Numbered from the stretch's first letter, positions 9,020-17,431 are shown. The stretch is DNA of 35,635 bases from Acetatifactor sp. (GCA_016293615.1 JAEDDX010000023.1:1-35635), one strand, 5' to 3'. Notes: a model not told the origin generated them from the sequence alone. Translations and numbers: made by a program.

Positions 9020-9817
9020 ATGAAGATAGGATTTATCGGACTTGGAAATATGGCAGACGCAATGATCGGAGGTATGCTCGGAAAGCAGCTTGTCACTGCC
9101 GGAGAGATGGCGGGAAGTGCGCGAACCGCGGCTACCTTGGAGAAGATGCGTGAGAAATACGGCATGGTCACATTTGAGGACAATTGCGGGACTGCCGCCT
9201 GGGCGGACATCCTGTTTTTGGCAGTCAAACCGGTCTTTTTGCCGGAAGTGATTGCACAGATCAAAGATGCGGTGAGGCCTGAGACGATCGTGGTCAGCAT
9301 TGCGGCCGGCAAGACGCTGGCGTTTCTGAAGGAAGCCTTCGGCAGACCCGAACTGAAAATCGTCCGCTGCATGCCTAACACACCGGCACTTGTCCTGGAG
9401 GGCTGCACCGGCGTCTGCGCAGACAGCGATGTGCCTGCGAAGGATCTGGAGACGGTCGTATCCCTGATGCAGTCCTTCGGCAGGGCGAGCATCGTGCCCG
9501 AGAGACTGATGGATGTGGTCGTCGGCGTCAGCGGAAGCTCTCCCGCCTATGTGTTCCTGTTTATCGAGGCAATGGCGGACGGAGCGGTTGCGGCGGGAAT
9601 GCCCCGCGCTCAGGCGTATGAGTTCGCGGCGCAGTCGGTGCTCGGAAGTGCGAAGCTGATGCTCGAGACCGGGCTTCACCCCGGCGTGCTGAAGGATATG
9701 GTGTGCTCCCCCGGCGGAACCACCATTGAGGCAGTCAGGGTATTGGAGGAAAAGGGTCTGCGCGCGGCTGTCATCGATGCCGTGGGGGCATGCATTGAGA
9801 AGTCGAAAAGACTGTAA
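9020..9817 (+). CDS. proC: Pyrroline-5-carboxylate reductase
   Basis: This 265-aa enzyme reduces pyrroline-5-carboxylate to proline with NAD(P)H, the last step of proline synthesis. The N-terminal Rossmann fold has GFIGLGNMA. The conserved RCMPNTPALV block and the C-terminal signature region (LKDMVCSPGGTTIEAVRVLE) are intact, and the length is typical. The start at 9020 follows AGGAGGG 8 bp upstream; a longer in-frame start overlaps the upstream methyltransferase gene. It probably shares a transcript with that gene. The two functions are not obviously linked. Confidence 0.94.
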   Translation: MKIGFIGLGNMADAMIGGMLGKQLVTAGEMAGSARTAATLEKMREKYGMVTFEDNCGTAAWADILFLAVKPVFLPEVIAQIKDAVRPETIVVSIAAGKTLAFLKEAFGRPELKIVRCMPNTPALVLEGCTGVCADSDVPAKDLETVVSLMQSFGRASIVPERLMDVVVGVSGSSPAYVFLFIEAMADGAVAAGMPRAQAYEFAAQSVLGSAKLMLETGLHPGVLKDMVCSPGGTTIEAVRVLEEKGLRAAVIDAVGACIEKSKRL

Positions 9818-9822
9818 AACGG

Positions 9823-9968
9823 TTGTAACTGTTCAGAGCCAGCCTCCAAAATACTTTGCATTTTGGAGGTGTGGCGTATCCGCCGGATAAAATTTCAAAA
9901 ACAGTCTTAAAAATGCAAGCATTTTACAACTGTTTTATGAAATTTTGCCCGGCTCTGAACAGTCACAA
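9823..9968. repeat. Large nested palindromic intergenic element
   Basis: About 146 bp after proC can fold into one long hairpin. The outer arms are 9823-9840 and 9951-9968, containing a perfect 13-bp ACTGTTCAGAGCC/GGCTCTGAACAGT pair. Inside are CCTCCAAAAT/ATTTTGGAGG (9843-9869) and a long arm pair running from AAAATTTCAAAAACAGT to ACTGTTTTATGAAATTTT, closing on AAAATGC/GCATTTT. It has no coding content. It looks like a dispersed palindromic unit or a miniature mobile element; copy number cannot be judged here. Confidence 0.6.
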
Positions 9969-9992
9969 ATTGTTACATAAAATGTCACAATC

Positions 9993-10030
9993 AGGTGCCC
10001 CGGGACGAGGAAGTCCGGGGCATCTTTTTT
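9993..10030 (+). terminator. Terminator downstream of proC
   Basis: AGGTGCCCCGG pairs with CCGGGGCATCT around a short loop and is followed by TTTTTT. It probably ends the methyltransferase-proC transcript, which would then carry the palindromic element in its 3' untranslated region. Confidence 0.75.
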
Positions 10031-10247
10031 GCGCCTGATACGGTGTTGATTTTTATGAAAAAAAGCATGTTTTTTCGGAGAAAAAGACGGTAAAAGAAAC
10101 AGAAAAAGACACAATACAGAACATGAAAAAGGGGTAAAATTAAGTAAAAAATATTGCGCTTTTTTGTTCTTTACGCTATACCGAATACACAAAAACCACG
10201 GAAATACTGCAAAAAACTGCCGAATATAGCAAAATTGAGATAAAAAC
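10031..10247. other. AT-rich intergenic stretch
   Basis: This stretch is A-rich on the plus strand and holds no recognisable gene. It leads into the strong promoter at 10248. Low GC may aid promoter opening or bind nucleoid proteins; nothing more specific is visible. Confidence 0.4.
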
Positions 10248-10276
10248 TTGACAAACTTTTTCGCTTCTGCTATGAT
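10248..10276 (+). promoter_or_regulatory. Strong sigma-A promoter for the wall hydrolase
   Basis: TTGACA (10248-10253), a 17-bp spacer and TATGAT (10271-10276) give a near-consensus promoter. The transcript would have an untranslated leader of about 90 nt. Confidence 0.75.
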
Positions 10277-10372
10277 ACCACTTACAATGTTTGAAAAAGT
10301 TAACAAATTTGTAATAATTTATTCAAATGTTGTAATAAATATCCATAGAGACGATATTTGGAGGTAAAAATA

Positions 10373-11470
10373 ATGGCAAGAAGCAGAAGGCTGTTTGCCG
10401 CAGTGTTATCCGTGATGTTATCACTTGTTTTGACACTGCAGACAGACATGACCGTTCGGGCGGCTGGCAGCAGTGATTACCTGCAGGATCTGCGAGGGGG
10501 CGTGGCGGCTCTCCTGAATCCCGGTGCGGCGAACTCCACCGAGATCGTAAATGCCCAGGCAAAACAATGGAACCTCGATTTTTCCAAGGAGGAAAAGGAA
10601 GAGGAAGAAGAGAACTTTGAAAACCTTGTCATGGTAAATGTCAAGAAAGTTCTGAATGTCAGAAGTGAAGCCCGAGATGACGCCGAGAAGATCGGCAAGA
10701 TTTACAAGGATGGCGGCGGTACCATCTTAGAGCGAAAGGACGGATGGACCAAGATTCAGTCCGGCAATGTAATCGGATGGGCATCCGATGCGTACCTGCT
10801 CTTTGACGAAGAGGCAGTTGCCCTCGCAAAGGATGTGGGTAAAACCGTTGCAACCATCGAAGCGGAGACGCTCCGCGTCAGACAAAAGCCTGAACCGGAT
10901 GCAGAGGTTCTGGGTCTGCTCCCCGGCGGTGAAATCGTGGATGTCCTTAGTCAGGACAGGGAGAATGGATGGATCTGCATCGATTACAGCGGCAAAGAGG
11001 GATATGTTTCCGCAGAGTTCGTATCCTTAAAGTTTACGATTGATGTGGGCGAGACCATGGAAGAATACAAGGCCCGCCTCAAGGCAGAGAAAGAAGCTGC
11101 CAGAAATGTCAACTATGGTGCGTATACCGCAGATGCTGACACCACACTTCTTCTGGCTGCACTGATTCACTGTGAGGCCGGCGGAGAACCCTACGAGGGT
11201 CAGGTCGCAGTCGGCGCAGTCGTTATGAACCGTGTGAGAAGCTCTGCATACCCGGATACCATTCACGGCGTTATCTACGCCTCCGGTCAGTTCACACCTG
11301 CGATGAGCGGCAAGGTGAACCGTGTGCTTGAGTCCGGTAAGATCTACGAGAGCTGTATCAAGGCGGCCGAAGAGGCACTGTCCGGTGTTTCAAATGTCGG
11401 AGATCTGACGCATTTCCGCCGTGTGAACGGAAGAGAGGGACTGGTCATCGGCAACCATGTATTTTACTAA
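10373..11470 (+). CDS. SleB-type cell wall hydrolase with two SH3b domains
   Basis: This 365-aa exported protein probably cleaves peptidoglycan. Residues 1-31 are a signal peptide (MARSRR, hydrophobic core, VRAAG). Two bacterial SH3 domains follow: residues of about 88-145 (VLNVRSEARDDAEKIGKI to IGWASDAYLL) and 160-220 (TLRVRQKPEPDAEVLGLL to GYVSAEFV). SH3b domains commonly bind cell wall. The C-terminal 115 residues are a Hydrolase_2/SleB domain with IHCEAGGEPYEGQVAVGAVV and a TPAMSGKV segment; the Glu of HCEAGGEP is the expected catalytic residue. The start at ATG 10373 follows GGAGG. The vegetative-like promoter argues for a role in growth, though a sporulation role is possible. Confidence 0.88.
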   Translation: MARSRRLFAAVLSVMLSLVLTLQTDMTVRAAGSSDYLQDLRGGVAALLNPGAANSTEIVNAQAKQWNLDFSKEEKEEEEENFENLVMVNVKKVLNVRSEARDDAEKIGKIYKDGGGTILERKDGWTKIQSGNVIGWASDAYLLFDEEAVALAKDVGKTVATIEAETLRVRQKPEPDAEVLGLLPGGEIVDVLSQDRENGWICIDYSGKEGYVSAEFVSLKFTIDVGETMEEYKARLKAEKEAARNVNYGAYTADADTTLLLAALIHCEAGGEPYEGQVAVGAVVMNRVRSSAYPDTIHGVIYASGQFTPAMSGKVNRVLESGKIYESCIKAAEEALSGVSNVGDLTHFRRVNGREGLVIGNHVFY

Positions 11471-11490
11471 AAAATGAGTTTGACCCTAAG

Positions 11491-11525
11491 AAAAGCGATA
11501 CGGAAGCATTCCGTGTCGCTTTTTT
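11491..11525 (+). terminator. Terminator after the wall hydrolase
   Basis: A long stem (AAAAGCGATACGGAA, loop GCA, TTCCGTGTCGCTTTTTT) with one G-U pair and a T-run ends the transcript. Confidence 0.85.
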
Positions 11526-11602
11526 GCACATTATGGTGTTTTATCGTGGCGTTGTTGCCATTGTACGGAAGAAAAAAAGAGATTATAATAAGCATAAATC
11601 CA

Positions 11603-11632
11603 TTGCATAAGAGCAATGTCATAGTGTATATT
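11603..11632 (+). promoter_or_regulatory. Candidate promoter for nfeD
   Basis: TTGCAT (11603-11608), an 18-bp spacer and TATATT (11627-11632) lie just before the AGGAGGG of the NfeD gene. The leader would be very short. Confidence 0.45.
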
Positions 11633-11653
11633 ATTTTTAGGAGGGTTAAGAGT

Positions 11654-12154
11654 ATGAGTGAGATGATGATTTTCTGGCTCGTTGTTCTGATCGTGGCGGT
11701 TGTCATTGAAGCAGCGACGCTTGGACTTGCGACCATATGGTTTGCAGGAGGCGCGCTGATCGCGATTCTTGCCACGATGCTGCATGCACCGATCTGGCTG
11801 CAGATTCTGATTTTCCTAGTTGTTTCCATTCTCCTTCTGGTTTTTACCAGACCGATTGCCGTGAAGTACTTCAACATCAATCGTGTCAGAACCAATGCCG
11901 AAGGGCTTGTCGGAAAGCAGGCGATTGTTCTGACGGATATCGATAATCTGCAGGCTGTCGGAACTGTTACCGTAAACGGTCAGGAGTGGAGTGCCAGAAG
12001 TTTTGACGACAAGGTACGAATCAAGGCCGGCGCCGTTGTCGATGTGCAAGCCATCAACGGAGTCAGACTGATTGTGAAGGCCAACGCCCAGATGAAGGAT
12101 TTTCTGGAAGAGGCGAAGGCAGAACCGCAGAGCGTACTGCAGGATGAAGTGTAA
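11654..12154 (+). CDS. NfeD-family membrane protein (short form)
   Basis: This 166-aa integral membrane protein has two or three transmembrane segments in residues 5-70 (MIFWLVVLIVAVVIEAATLG, then IWLQILIFLVVSILLLVF). A C-terminal OB-fold follows (residues of about 90-150, GLVGKQAIVLTDIDNLQAVG). This is the short NfeD class without a protease domain. Such proteins are usually encoded beside an SPFH/slipin protein and are thought to stabilise its membrane microdomains. The SPFH gene follows 83 bp downstream, as expected. The ATG at 11654 has AGGAGGG upstream; an earlier in-frame start would run through the previous terminator. Confidence 0.85.
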   Translation: MSEMMIFWLVVLIVAVVIEAATLGLATIWFAGGALIAILATMLHAPIWLQILIFLVVSILLLVFTRPIAVKYFNINRVRTNAEGLVGKQAIVLTDIDNLQAVGTVTVNGQEWSARSFDDKVRIKAGAVVDVQAINGVRLIVKANAQMKDFLEEAKAEPQSVLQDEV

Positions 12155-12201
12155 TCTCGAAAGCTTAGAAAAGTGAAAAAGAGATCACATAAAAAATGTG
12201 C

Positions 12202-12222
12202 GTACTGTCACACATACAGTAC
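12202..12222 (+). promoter_or_regulatory. Hairpin just before the SPFH ribosome binding site
   Basis: GTACTGT and ACAGTAC form a perfect 7-bp stem with a 7-nt loop, ending 4 nt before AGAGGGG. It may protect or tune translation of the SPFH gene relative to nfeD. Confidence 0.35.
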
Positions 12223-12237
12223 AGAAAGAGGGGTATT

Positions 12238-13155
12238 ATGCCGTATATTATTATTGCTTTAGTTGTTGTTGCGCTGTGGATATTGATCTCCTGCGTAAAA
12301 ATCGTTCCCCAGGCTCAGGCCTATGTCATCGAGCGTCTTGGTGCATACCAGGGAACCTGGTCAGTTGGTTTCCATACCAAACTGCCCATCATTGATAAGG
12401 TTGCAAGAAAAGTCAACCTGAAGGAACAGGTTGCCGACTTCCCGCCTCAGCCCGTAATCACCAAGGATAACGTTACCATGAGAATCGATACGGTTGTATT
12501 CTATCAGATTACCGATCCCAAGCTCTTCACCTACGGTGTTGAGAATCCTATGATGGCTATCGAGAACCTGACAGCAACTACACTTCGTAACATCATCGGT
12601 GACCTGGAACTTGACCAGACACTGACAAGCCGTGAAACCATCAACACCAAGATGCGTGCGCAGCTGGATATCGCAACCGACCCTTGGGGTATCAAGGTGA
12701 ACCGTGTCGAGCTGAAGAACATCATTCCTCCCGCAGAGATTCAGAATGCGATGGAGAAGCAGATGAAGGCAGAGCGTGAAAGACGTGAAGCCGTTACCCG
12801 TGCAGAAGGTGAAAAGAAGGCAAGCATCCTTTCCGCAGAAGGTGAAAAGGAATCCGCAATTCTTCGTGCAGAGGCTGATAAGCAGTCAGCTATCCTCCGT
12901 GCAGAAGCACAGAAGGAGAGAATGATCCGTGAGGCAGAAGGTGAAGCGGAAGCGATTCTGAAGGTGCAGCAGGCGAACGCCGAAGGTATCCGTCTCCTGA
13001 AGGAGGCAGGCGCTGACGAAGCAGTCTTGAAGATCAAGAGCCTTGAGGCATTTGAGAAGGTTGCTGACGGTCAGGCTACCACCATTCTTCTTCCCGCAGA
13101 GCTTCAGGGTATCGCAAGCCTTGCAACAGCCTGGAAGGAAGCAGGAACCAAGTAA
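12238..13155 (+). CDS. SPFH/slipin (stomatin-like) protein, QmcA/YbbK type
   Basis: This 305-aa membrane-anchored scaffold protein has an N-terminal hydrophobic segment (YIIIALVVVALWILISCV). The SPFH domain follows (residues of about 22-180), with QAYVIERLGAYQGTW and the conserved NIIGDLELDQTLTSRETIN. Residues of about 180-255 form a long Ala/Glu/Lys/Arg coiled coil with repeated RAEGEKK-, SAEGEKE- and RAEADKQ-like units, typical for oligomerising slipins. It pairs with the upstream NfeD protein. The pair is linked in other bacteria to membrane microdomain organisation or quality control. The ATG at 12238 follows AGAGGGG. A terminator follows. Confidence 0.92.
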   Translation: MPYIIIALVVVALWILISCVKIVPQAQAYVIERLGAYQGTWSVGFHTKLPIIDKVARKVNLKEQVADFPPQPVITKDNVTMRIDTVVFYQITDPKLFTYGVENPMMAIENLTATTLRNIIGDLELDQTLTSRETINTKMRAQLDIATDPWGIKVNRVELKNIIPPAEIQNAMEKQMKAERERREAVTRAEGEKKASILSAEGEKESAILRAEADKQSAILRAEAQKERMIREAEGEAEAILKVQQANAEGIRLLKEAGADEAVLKIKSLEAFEKVADGQATTILLPAELQGIASLATAWKEAGTK

Positions 13156-13178
13156 ATAGGTTGATTCAAAACGCTGTG

Positions 13179-13209
13179 AAGCCGGTCTCTGTAAGGGGCC
13201 GGCTTTTTT
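13179..13209 (+). terminator. Terminator after nfeD-SPFH
   Basis: AAGCCGG and CCGGCTT pair around a 13-nt loop and are followed by TTTTT. It ends the two-gene transcript. Confidence 0.7.
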
Positions 13210-13343
13210 ACGGATATCTGCCGCATCTCCCCGTCCCGGAGGGAATGCCTTGTCCCGTCTATGCTCCCACGGGAAACCATTGAGCATATCTCTCCGCACG
13301 GAGGAATGTCTGTCAAAATGTGTGCAGAAAAGGAAAAAGGGAG

Positions 13344-13372
13344 TTGTTTCGTCGGTGTGAAAGTGCTATAAT
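13344..13372 (+). promoter_or_regulatory. Promoter for the MATE exporter gene
   Basis: TTGTTT (13344-13349), a 17-bp spacer and a perfect TATAAT (13367-13372) lie about 80 bp before the start codon. Confidence 0.65.
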
Positions 13373-13425
13373 CGCCTTTGCTTTCAACAAAAGGACCGGA
13401 GGAACGGCCGGCAGAGGTTTTTTGG

Positions 13426-13440
13426 CGTGCGCATCGCACG
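13426..13440 (+). promoter_or_regulatory. Hairpin abutting the MATE ribosome binding site
   Basis: CGTGCG, loop CAT and CGCACG form a perfect 6-bp GC-rich stem whose last base is the first G of GGAGG (13440-13444). It could limit ribosome access. A CCGG/CCGG repeat followed by a T-run at 13396-13423 lies just upstream and might be a weak attenuator. Confidence 0.35.
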
Positions 13441-13450
13441 GAGGTAGAGT

Positions 13451-14806
13451 ATGGCTGAGAAGAAAAAACTGGTAATAGATGAAAAGACGCCGCTTCTGAT
13501 CATTGCGGGACCCATGTTTATGGAATTATTCCTGAATATCTTTCTCAACAATGTGGATACGATGATGCTGAGTCATTATTCGGAATTTGCGGTGGGCTCG
13601 GTCGGAAATGCCAACCAGGTCATGTTTTTGATGATTATTATGTTCAACATCATCGCGACGGCAACCAGCGTCGTCGTTGCGCAGTATCTGGGGGCAAAGC
13701 AATATGACAGGATGAACATGATCTATACCCTGGCGCTGACGGTGAATCTGGTGATCGGAATTGTGCTCAGCACGGCGCTGGTGCTCGGCAAAGACTTGTT
13801 GATGACGCTTCTGCATGTGTCGCCGGAGATGAAGCCGGACGCCATGCTGTATATCAATATTGTGGGCGGCGGTTTGTTCCTGCAGGCCTGCTACAATGTC
13901 ATGCTGCAGATACTGCGGTGCAACGGTTATACCAGAATCGGTATGTATGTCTCTGTAATCATCAACCTGATCAATATCGCGGGCAACTATATTTTCCTGT
14001 ATGGACCGTTAAAGCACCTGGATCTGGGAGTCGCAGGCGTTGCGATTTCCACCGTTGCCGCCAGAGTGGTTGCCCTGATCGTAGCCCTCGGCTTCTTCTA
14101 CCGCATGAAGATCGGACGGCTTTCGTTAAGATTTTTGAAGCCTTTCCCCGGGAAACTTCTGCTACAGATGGTTAAGATCGGTCTGCCTTCCGCGGGCGAG
14201 AATATCTGTTACAATATGTACCAGATGGTTTTGCTATCCCTCATCAACAGCATGGGCAATGACGCCGTCAATGCGAGAGTTTACTGCAATTCCCTGATTT
14301 CCTTCGCGATGGTGTTTTCCAATGCGGCAGCGATGGCGACGCAGATCATCACGGGGCATCTGGTCGGCGCAGGCAAGGAGGATGCGGCGTATAAGAGAGT
14401 CTTTGGCACGCTGAGAGTGACGCTGCCGATCACGGTGGCGCTTGCCACGATCAACTGGCTTCTCTGCCCGTACACCCTTCGCATCTTCACGACCAACCGG
14501 GCAGTTCTGGAACTGGCCCGCTATATCATGCTGGTGGATATCTTCATTGAGTTCGGGCGTTGTCTGAACATGACTTTTGTGAACAGTCTGAAGGCGGCGG
14601 GGGACTATGTATTCCCGCTGCTGGTCGGAATCTGTACGATGTGGCTGCTCGGCGCAGGCGTCGGATACGGCATGGGCGTGCTCGCCGGCATCGGCGTCGC
14701 GGGCGTCTATATGGGCACCGCTTCGGATGAATGCATCAGAGGCTTTATCGTTCTGGGCCGGTGGCGCAGCAGAAAATGGTGCGGTAAGGCCCTTGTAAAG
14801 AAGTGA
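13451..14806 (+). CDS. MATE-family multidrug/Na+ antiporter
   Basis: This 451-aa polytopic membrane protein has about 12 transmembrane helices in two similar halves. The N-terminus fits the MATE family, with PMFMELFLNIFLNNVDTMMLS and a conserved Asn/Asp in helix 1. The second half starts near residue 240 (IGLPSAGENICYNMYQMVLL), also typical. MATE proteins export drugs or metabolites in exchange for Na+ or H+; the substrate cannot be predicted. It is a single gene with its own promoter. The start follows GGAGG at 13440-13444. Confidence 0.92.
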   Translation: MAEKKKLVIDEKTPLLIIAGPMFMELFLNIFLNNVDTMMLSHYSEFAVGSVGNANQVMFLMIIMFNIIATATSVVVAQYLGAKQYDRMNMIYTLALTVNLVIGIVLSTALVLGKDLLMTLLHVSPEMKPDAMLYINIVGGGLFLQACYNVMLQILRCNGYTRIGMYVSVIINLINIAGNYIFLYGPLKHLDLGVAGVAISTVAARVVALIVALGFFYRMKIGRLSLRFLKPFPGKLLLQMVKIGLPSAGENICYNMYQMVLLSLINSMGNDAVNARVYCNSLISFAMVFSNAAAMATQIITGHLVGAGKEDAAYKRVFGTLRVTLPITVALATINWLLCPYTLRIFTTNRAVLELARYIMLVDIFIEFGRCLNMTFVNSLKAAGDYVFPLLVGICTMWLLGAGVGYGMGVLAGIGVAGVYMGTASDECIRGFIVLGRWRSRKWCGKALVKK

Positions 14807-14823
14807 CAAAGCATTCTCTCAGG

Positions 14824-14854
14824 GCCCCGGTCTGTTCCGGGGCTTGTCGAATTT
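14824..14854 (+). terminator. Weak terminator after the MATE gene
   Basis: GCCCCGG and CCGGGGC pair around TCTGTT, followed by TTGTCGAATTTT. The T-tract is interrupted, so termination may be partial. Confidence 0.5.
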
Positions 14855-14938
14855 TCTGACAGAAAAAGCAGAAACACTGGAAAAAATAAACTGTTTCTGA
14901 TATGATGTAAAAAAGTATGGGAAAACGGAGGAGAACAT

Positions 14939-15469
14939 ATGAGACAGGTTCTGGATGCGATCGGCGCGAGAAGCTCGATCAGAGGGTACACCGCAGAGGA
15001 TTTGACGAAAGAGGAGCTGGAACTGATCCTGCAGGCAGGACTTCAGGCACCTACGGCGACCAACCGGCAGGAGATTCACTTTACGGTCGTGAAGCGTGAC
15101 GCCGAGGTGTTAAAAGAGCTGGATGCAGAGAAAAATGCACTGCGCGGTATCACGGATGCCCCCAATGTATTCTACTACAATGCCCCCGTTGTGATTTTCC
15201 TGAGCGCGGAGAAGGAGTTCCGGTGGAACAGTGTGGATGCGGGCATAGCGGTGGAAAACATGGCACTTGCGGCTGAGGGACTGGGGCTGGGAAGCCTGAT
15301 TATCGGCTGCGTCTATGATGCGCTGCACGGCGAGAAGGAACGCTATTTTGGCGAGAAACTTGCTTTTCCCGAGGGTTACGGATTTGAGATCGCGATTGCG
15401 GTGGGCCACAAGGCAGTGACCAAGGAGCCGCATACCTACGAACAGGACAGACAGGTGACCTTCCTGTAG
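14939..15469 (+). CDS. Nitroreductase-family FMN flavoprotein
   Basis: This 176-aa protein matches the small nitroreductase fold, which uses FMN and NAD(P)H to reduce nitro, quinone or enone compounds. An N-terminal ARSSIRGYT segment (FMN phosphate contact) is followed by LQAPTATNRQEIHFTVV, and later by NSVDAGIAVENMALAAEGLGLGSLIIG, a conserved dimer and FMN-binding helix. The physiological substrate is unknown. GGAGGAG at 14927-14933 precedes the ATG at 14939. The neighbours are unrelated transporters, so context does not help. Confidence 0.88.
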   Translation: MRQVLDAIGARSSIRGYTAEDLTKEELELILQAGLQAPTATNRQEIHFTVVKRDAEVLKELDAEKNALRGITDAPNVFYYNAPVVIFLSAEKEFRWNSVDAGIAVENMALAAEGLGLGSLIIGCVYDALHGEKERYFGEKLAFPEGYGFEIAIAVGHKAVTKEPHTYEQDRQVTFL

Positions 15470-15595
15470 GGGCAAAGGAGCCGAATGGAATGTTGTATAT
15501 CCTTTTGAGTAAGGCGGGATATTTGGCAGAATAAAAAAACGATGTGAGGGGGAATTCTTCACATACGGAAGGTACTTCCGAAGGAGGAGAAAAAG

Positions 15596-17110
15596 ATGGA
15601 TGTTTACGGAACTTTTTGGGCCCTGGTGCCGCCGATCATTGCAATTTTGCTGGCGCTGATCACCAAGGAAGTGTACAGCTCGCTGTTTGTGGGCATTCTT
15701 GTGGGAGCTTTGTTCTACTCGGGCTTTGGGTTCGAGGGAACCGTGACGCACATTGTCGAGGATGGCTTCATCAGTGTGCTCTCGGATTCCTACAATGTCG
15801 GAATTCTGGTATTTCTGGTCATTCTGGGCACTATGGTCGCCCTGATGAACAAGGCGGGCGGCTCCCAGGCGTTCGGCCGCTGGGCAAGCACACACATTAA
15901 GACCAGAGTCGGGGCGCAGCTTGCCACGATTCTCCTGGGCGGATTGATATTTATCGACGACTACTTTAACTGTCTGACGGTCGGAAGCGTCATGCGTCCC
16001 GTGACGGACAAGCATCAGATTTCCCGCGCAAAACTCGCGTACCTCATCGACGCGACTGCGGCACCGGTCTGTATCATCGCACCGATTTCTTCCTGGGCAG
16101 CAGCTGTCAGCGGATTCGTGGAGGGTGAGAACGGTTTTTCCCTCTTCATCAAGGCGATTCCCTACAACTTCTACGCCCTGTTAACCATTGTTATGATGGT
16201 TTCTCTGTCACTGATGAAGTTTGATTTTGGCCCTATGGCAAAGCATGAGAAGAATGCACTCGCAGGCGATCTGTTCTCCTACAAGGACCGTGTGGCCCGC
16301 GAGGAGGAAGAGGAAGGCGCGAAGAAGGGAAAAGTAATCGACCTGCTGATTCCTATCATCTGTCTCATTATCTGCTGTGTCATCGGCATGATCTACACCG
16401 GCGGCTTTTTTGAAGGAACTAGCTTTAAAGAAGCTTTTTCCGGCTGTGATGCTTCTGTGGGCCTTGCCATCGGCAGCATCATCGGACTCATTCTGACCAT
16501 CCTTCTGTATCTGGTAAGAAGAGTGCTCAGCTTCAAGGATTGCATGGAGTGCCTGCCGGAAGGCTTTAAGGCAATGGTACCCGCTATCCTGATTCTGACC
16601 TTTGCATGGACTCTGAAGGCCATGACGGACAGCCTTGGTGCGAGGGAATTCGTGGCAACGATGGTAAAGGAAAACGCGAGCGGTCTGATGGGATTCATGC
16701 CTGCCGTGATTTTCCTGGTCGGCTGTTTCCTTGCATTTGCAACCGGTACCAGCTGGGGAACCTTCGGTATCCTCATCCCCATCGTAGTGGAGGCGTTCTA
16801 CGCAACCGATGCCGAGCTGATGATCATTGCAATCTCTGCCTGCATGGCAGGCGCTGTCTGCGGTGACCACTGCTCACCGATTTCCGACACCACCATCATG
16901 GCTTCCGCGGGAGCCCAGTGCGACCATGTGAACCATGTATCCACACAGCTGCCCTACGCCATCGTGGCGGCGGCAGTATCCTTTGCGTCCTATCTGATCG
17001 CAGGCTTTGTGCGCAGTTGGCTCATTGCATTACCGCTTGCGATCGCTCTGATGATCGTCACTCTGTTGGTTATGAGAGCCGTAACATCTGACAAAGCAGC
17101 GCAGGCGTAG
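15596..17110 (+). CDS. nhaC: NhaC-family Na+/H+ antiporter
   Basis: This 504-aa membrane protein has about 11-12 transmembrane helices. Family features include FIDDYFNCLTVGSVMRPVTD (a charged helix around residue 125), IDATAAPVCIIAPISSWAA and the C-terminal AGAVCGDHCSPISDTTIMAS. These match the NhaC/antiporter superfamily, which exchanges Na+ for H+ or for a solute such as malate or an amino acid. A charged cytoplasmic stretch with REEEEEGAKKGK lies near residues 230-240. GGAGGAG lies 7 nt before the ATG. It sits directly upstream of the T-box leader of the por operon but is not under that leader's control. Confidence 0.9.
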   Translation: MDVYGTFWALVPPIIAILLALITKEVYSSLFVGILVGALFYSGFGFEGTVTHIVEDGFISVLSDSYNVGILVFLVILGTMVALMNKAGGSQAFGRWASTHIKTRVGAQLATILLGGLIFIDDYFNCLTVGSVMRPVTDKHQISRAKLAYLIDATAAPVCIIAPISSWAAAVSGFVEGENGFSLFIKAIPYNFYALLTIVMMVSLSLMKFDFGPMAKHEKNALAGDLFSYKDRVAREEEEEGAKKGKVIDLLIPIICLIICCVIGMIYTGGFFEGTSFKEAFSGCDASVGLAIGSIIGLILTILLYLVRRVLSFKDCMECLPEGFKAMVPAILILTFAWTLKAMTDSLGAREFVATMVKENASGLMGFMPAVIFLVGCFLAFATGTSWGTFGILIPIVVEAFYATDAELMIIAISACMAGAVCGDHCSPISDTTIMASAGAQCDHVNHVSTQLPYAIVAAAVSFASYLIAGFVRSWLIALPLAIALMIVTLLVMRAVTSDKAAQA

Positions 17111-17175
17111 TCGATTGCAGGGAGAGCCTGTTTGGAGAATGTTTGTAAGAAAACGACAAATTTTAGAATTTATGG
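17111..17175. other. Gap between nhaC and the por promoter
   Basis: I see no clear terminator for nhaC in these 65 bases. Read-through into the por leader is possible. Confidence 0.35.
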
Positions 17176-17204
17176 TTGACAACGATTTCGCGCGTCAATA
17201 TAAT
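17176..17204 (+). promoter_or_regulatory. Perfect consensus promoter for the por operon
   Basis: TTGACA (17176-17181), exactly 17 bp, then TATAAT (17199-17204) is an exact sigma-A consensus. Transcription would start near 17211, about 430 nt before the first start codon. A maximal promoter with a long structured leader is typical of riboregulated operons. Confidence 0.9.
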
Positions 17205-17235
17205 AAAGCATAAATAAATCATTACCCCAAATACA

Positions 17236-17430
17236 ATGATGGAGACAGTACTTTTATTTTGAAAGTCACAGAGAGCCGCAGTCAGCTGAGAAGCGGTACC
17301 GGTAGAGTAAAAGGAATATCCCTCCTGAGTAGCAGCACGAAAGCGCTTCGCAAGTAGATGCTGACGGGATCCTCCCGTGACAGAGGACGCATATGATGGT
17401 ATGTCGTAAATGGATTGTAAGGAAATTTTT
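17236..17430 (+). promoter_or_regulatory. T-box-type (tRNA-sensing) leader RNA of the por operon
   Basis: Stem I is well supported. GGAG (17241-17244) pairs with CTCC (17322-17325), and CTTTTA (17251-17256) pairs with TAAAAG (17308-17313). These bound a specifier loop with AGTA on one side and GAATATCC on the other. The AGTA/GAA loop-E motif puts the specifier right after GAA, giving UAU (Tyr); AUC (Ile), one base later, is the alternative. The distal part has AGAGAG (17270), a CCGC/GCGG stem and a GNUG-type GCTG (17285-17288), as in known T-boxes. Stem III is ACGGG/CCCGT (17364-17378). The canonical AGGGTGGNACCGCG antiterminator is not found at its usual place. Known T-boxes bind uncharged tRNA and turn on downstream genes during amino acid shortage. 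Confidence 0.72.
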
Positions 17431-17431
17431 C

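Noticed and set aside
15110..16015. 301-codon minus-strand frame opposite nitroreductase and nhaC
   Set aside because: Antisense shadow of two well-supported genes with no ribosome binding site logic or motif.
17276..17330. TPP riboswitch suggested by CTGAGA in the por leader, attractive because the enzyme uses thiamine diphosphate
   Set aside because: The second TPP-aptamer half (ACCTGATC-like, GGGTAATGCC) is absent, while the AGAGAG, GNUG and AGTA/GAA elements fit a T-box.
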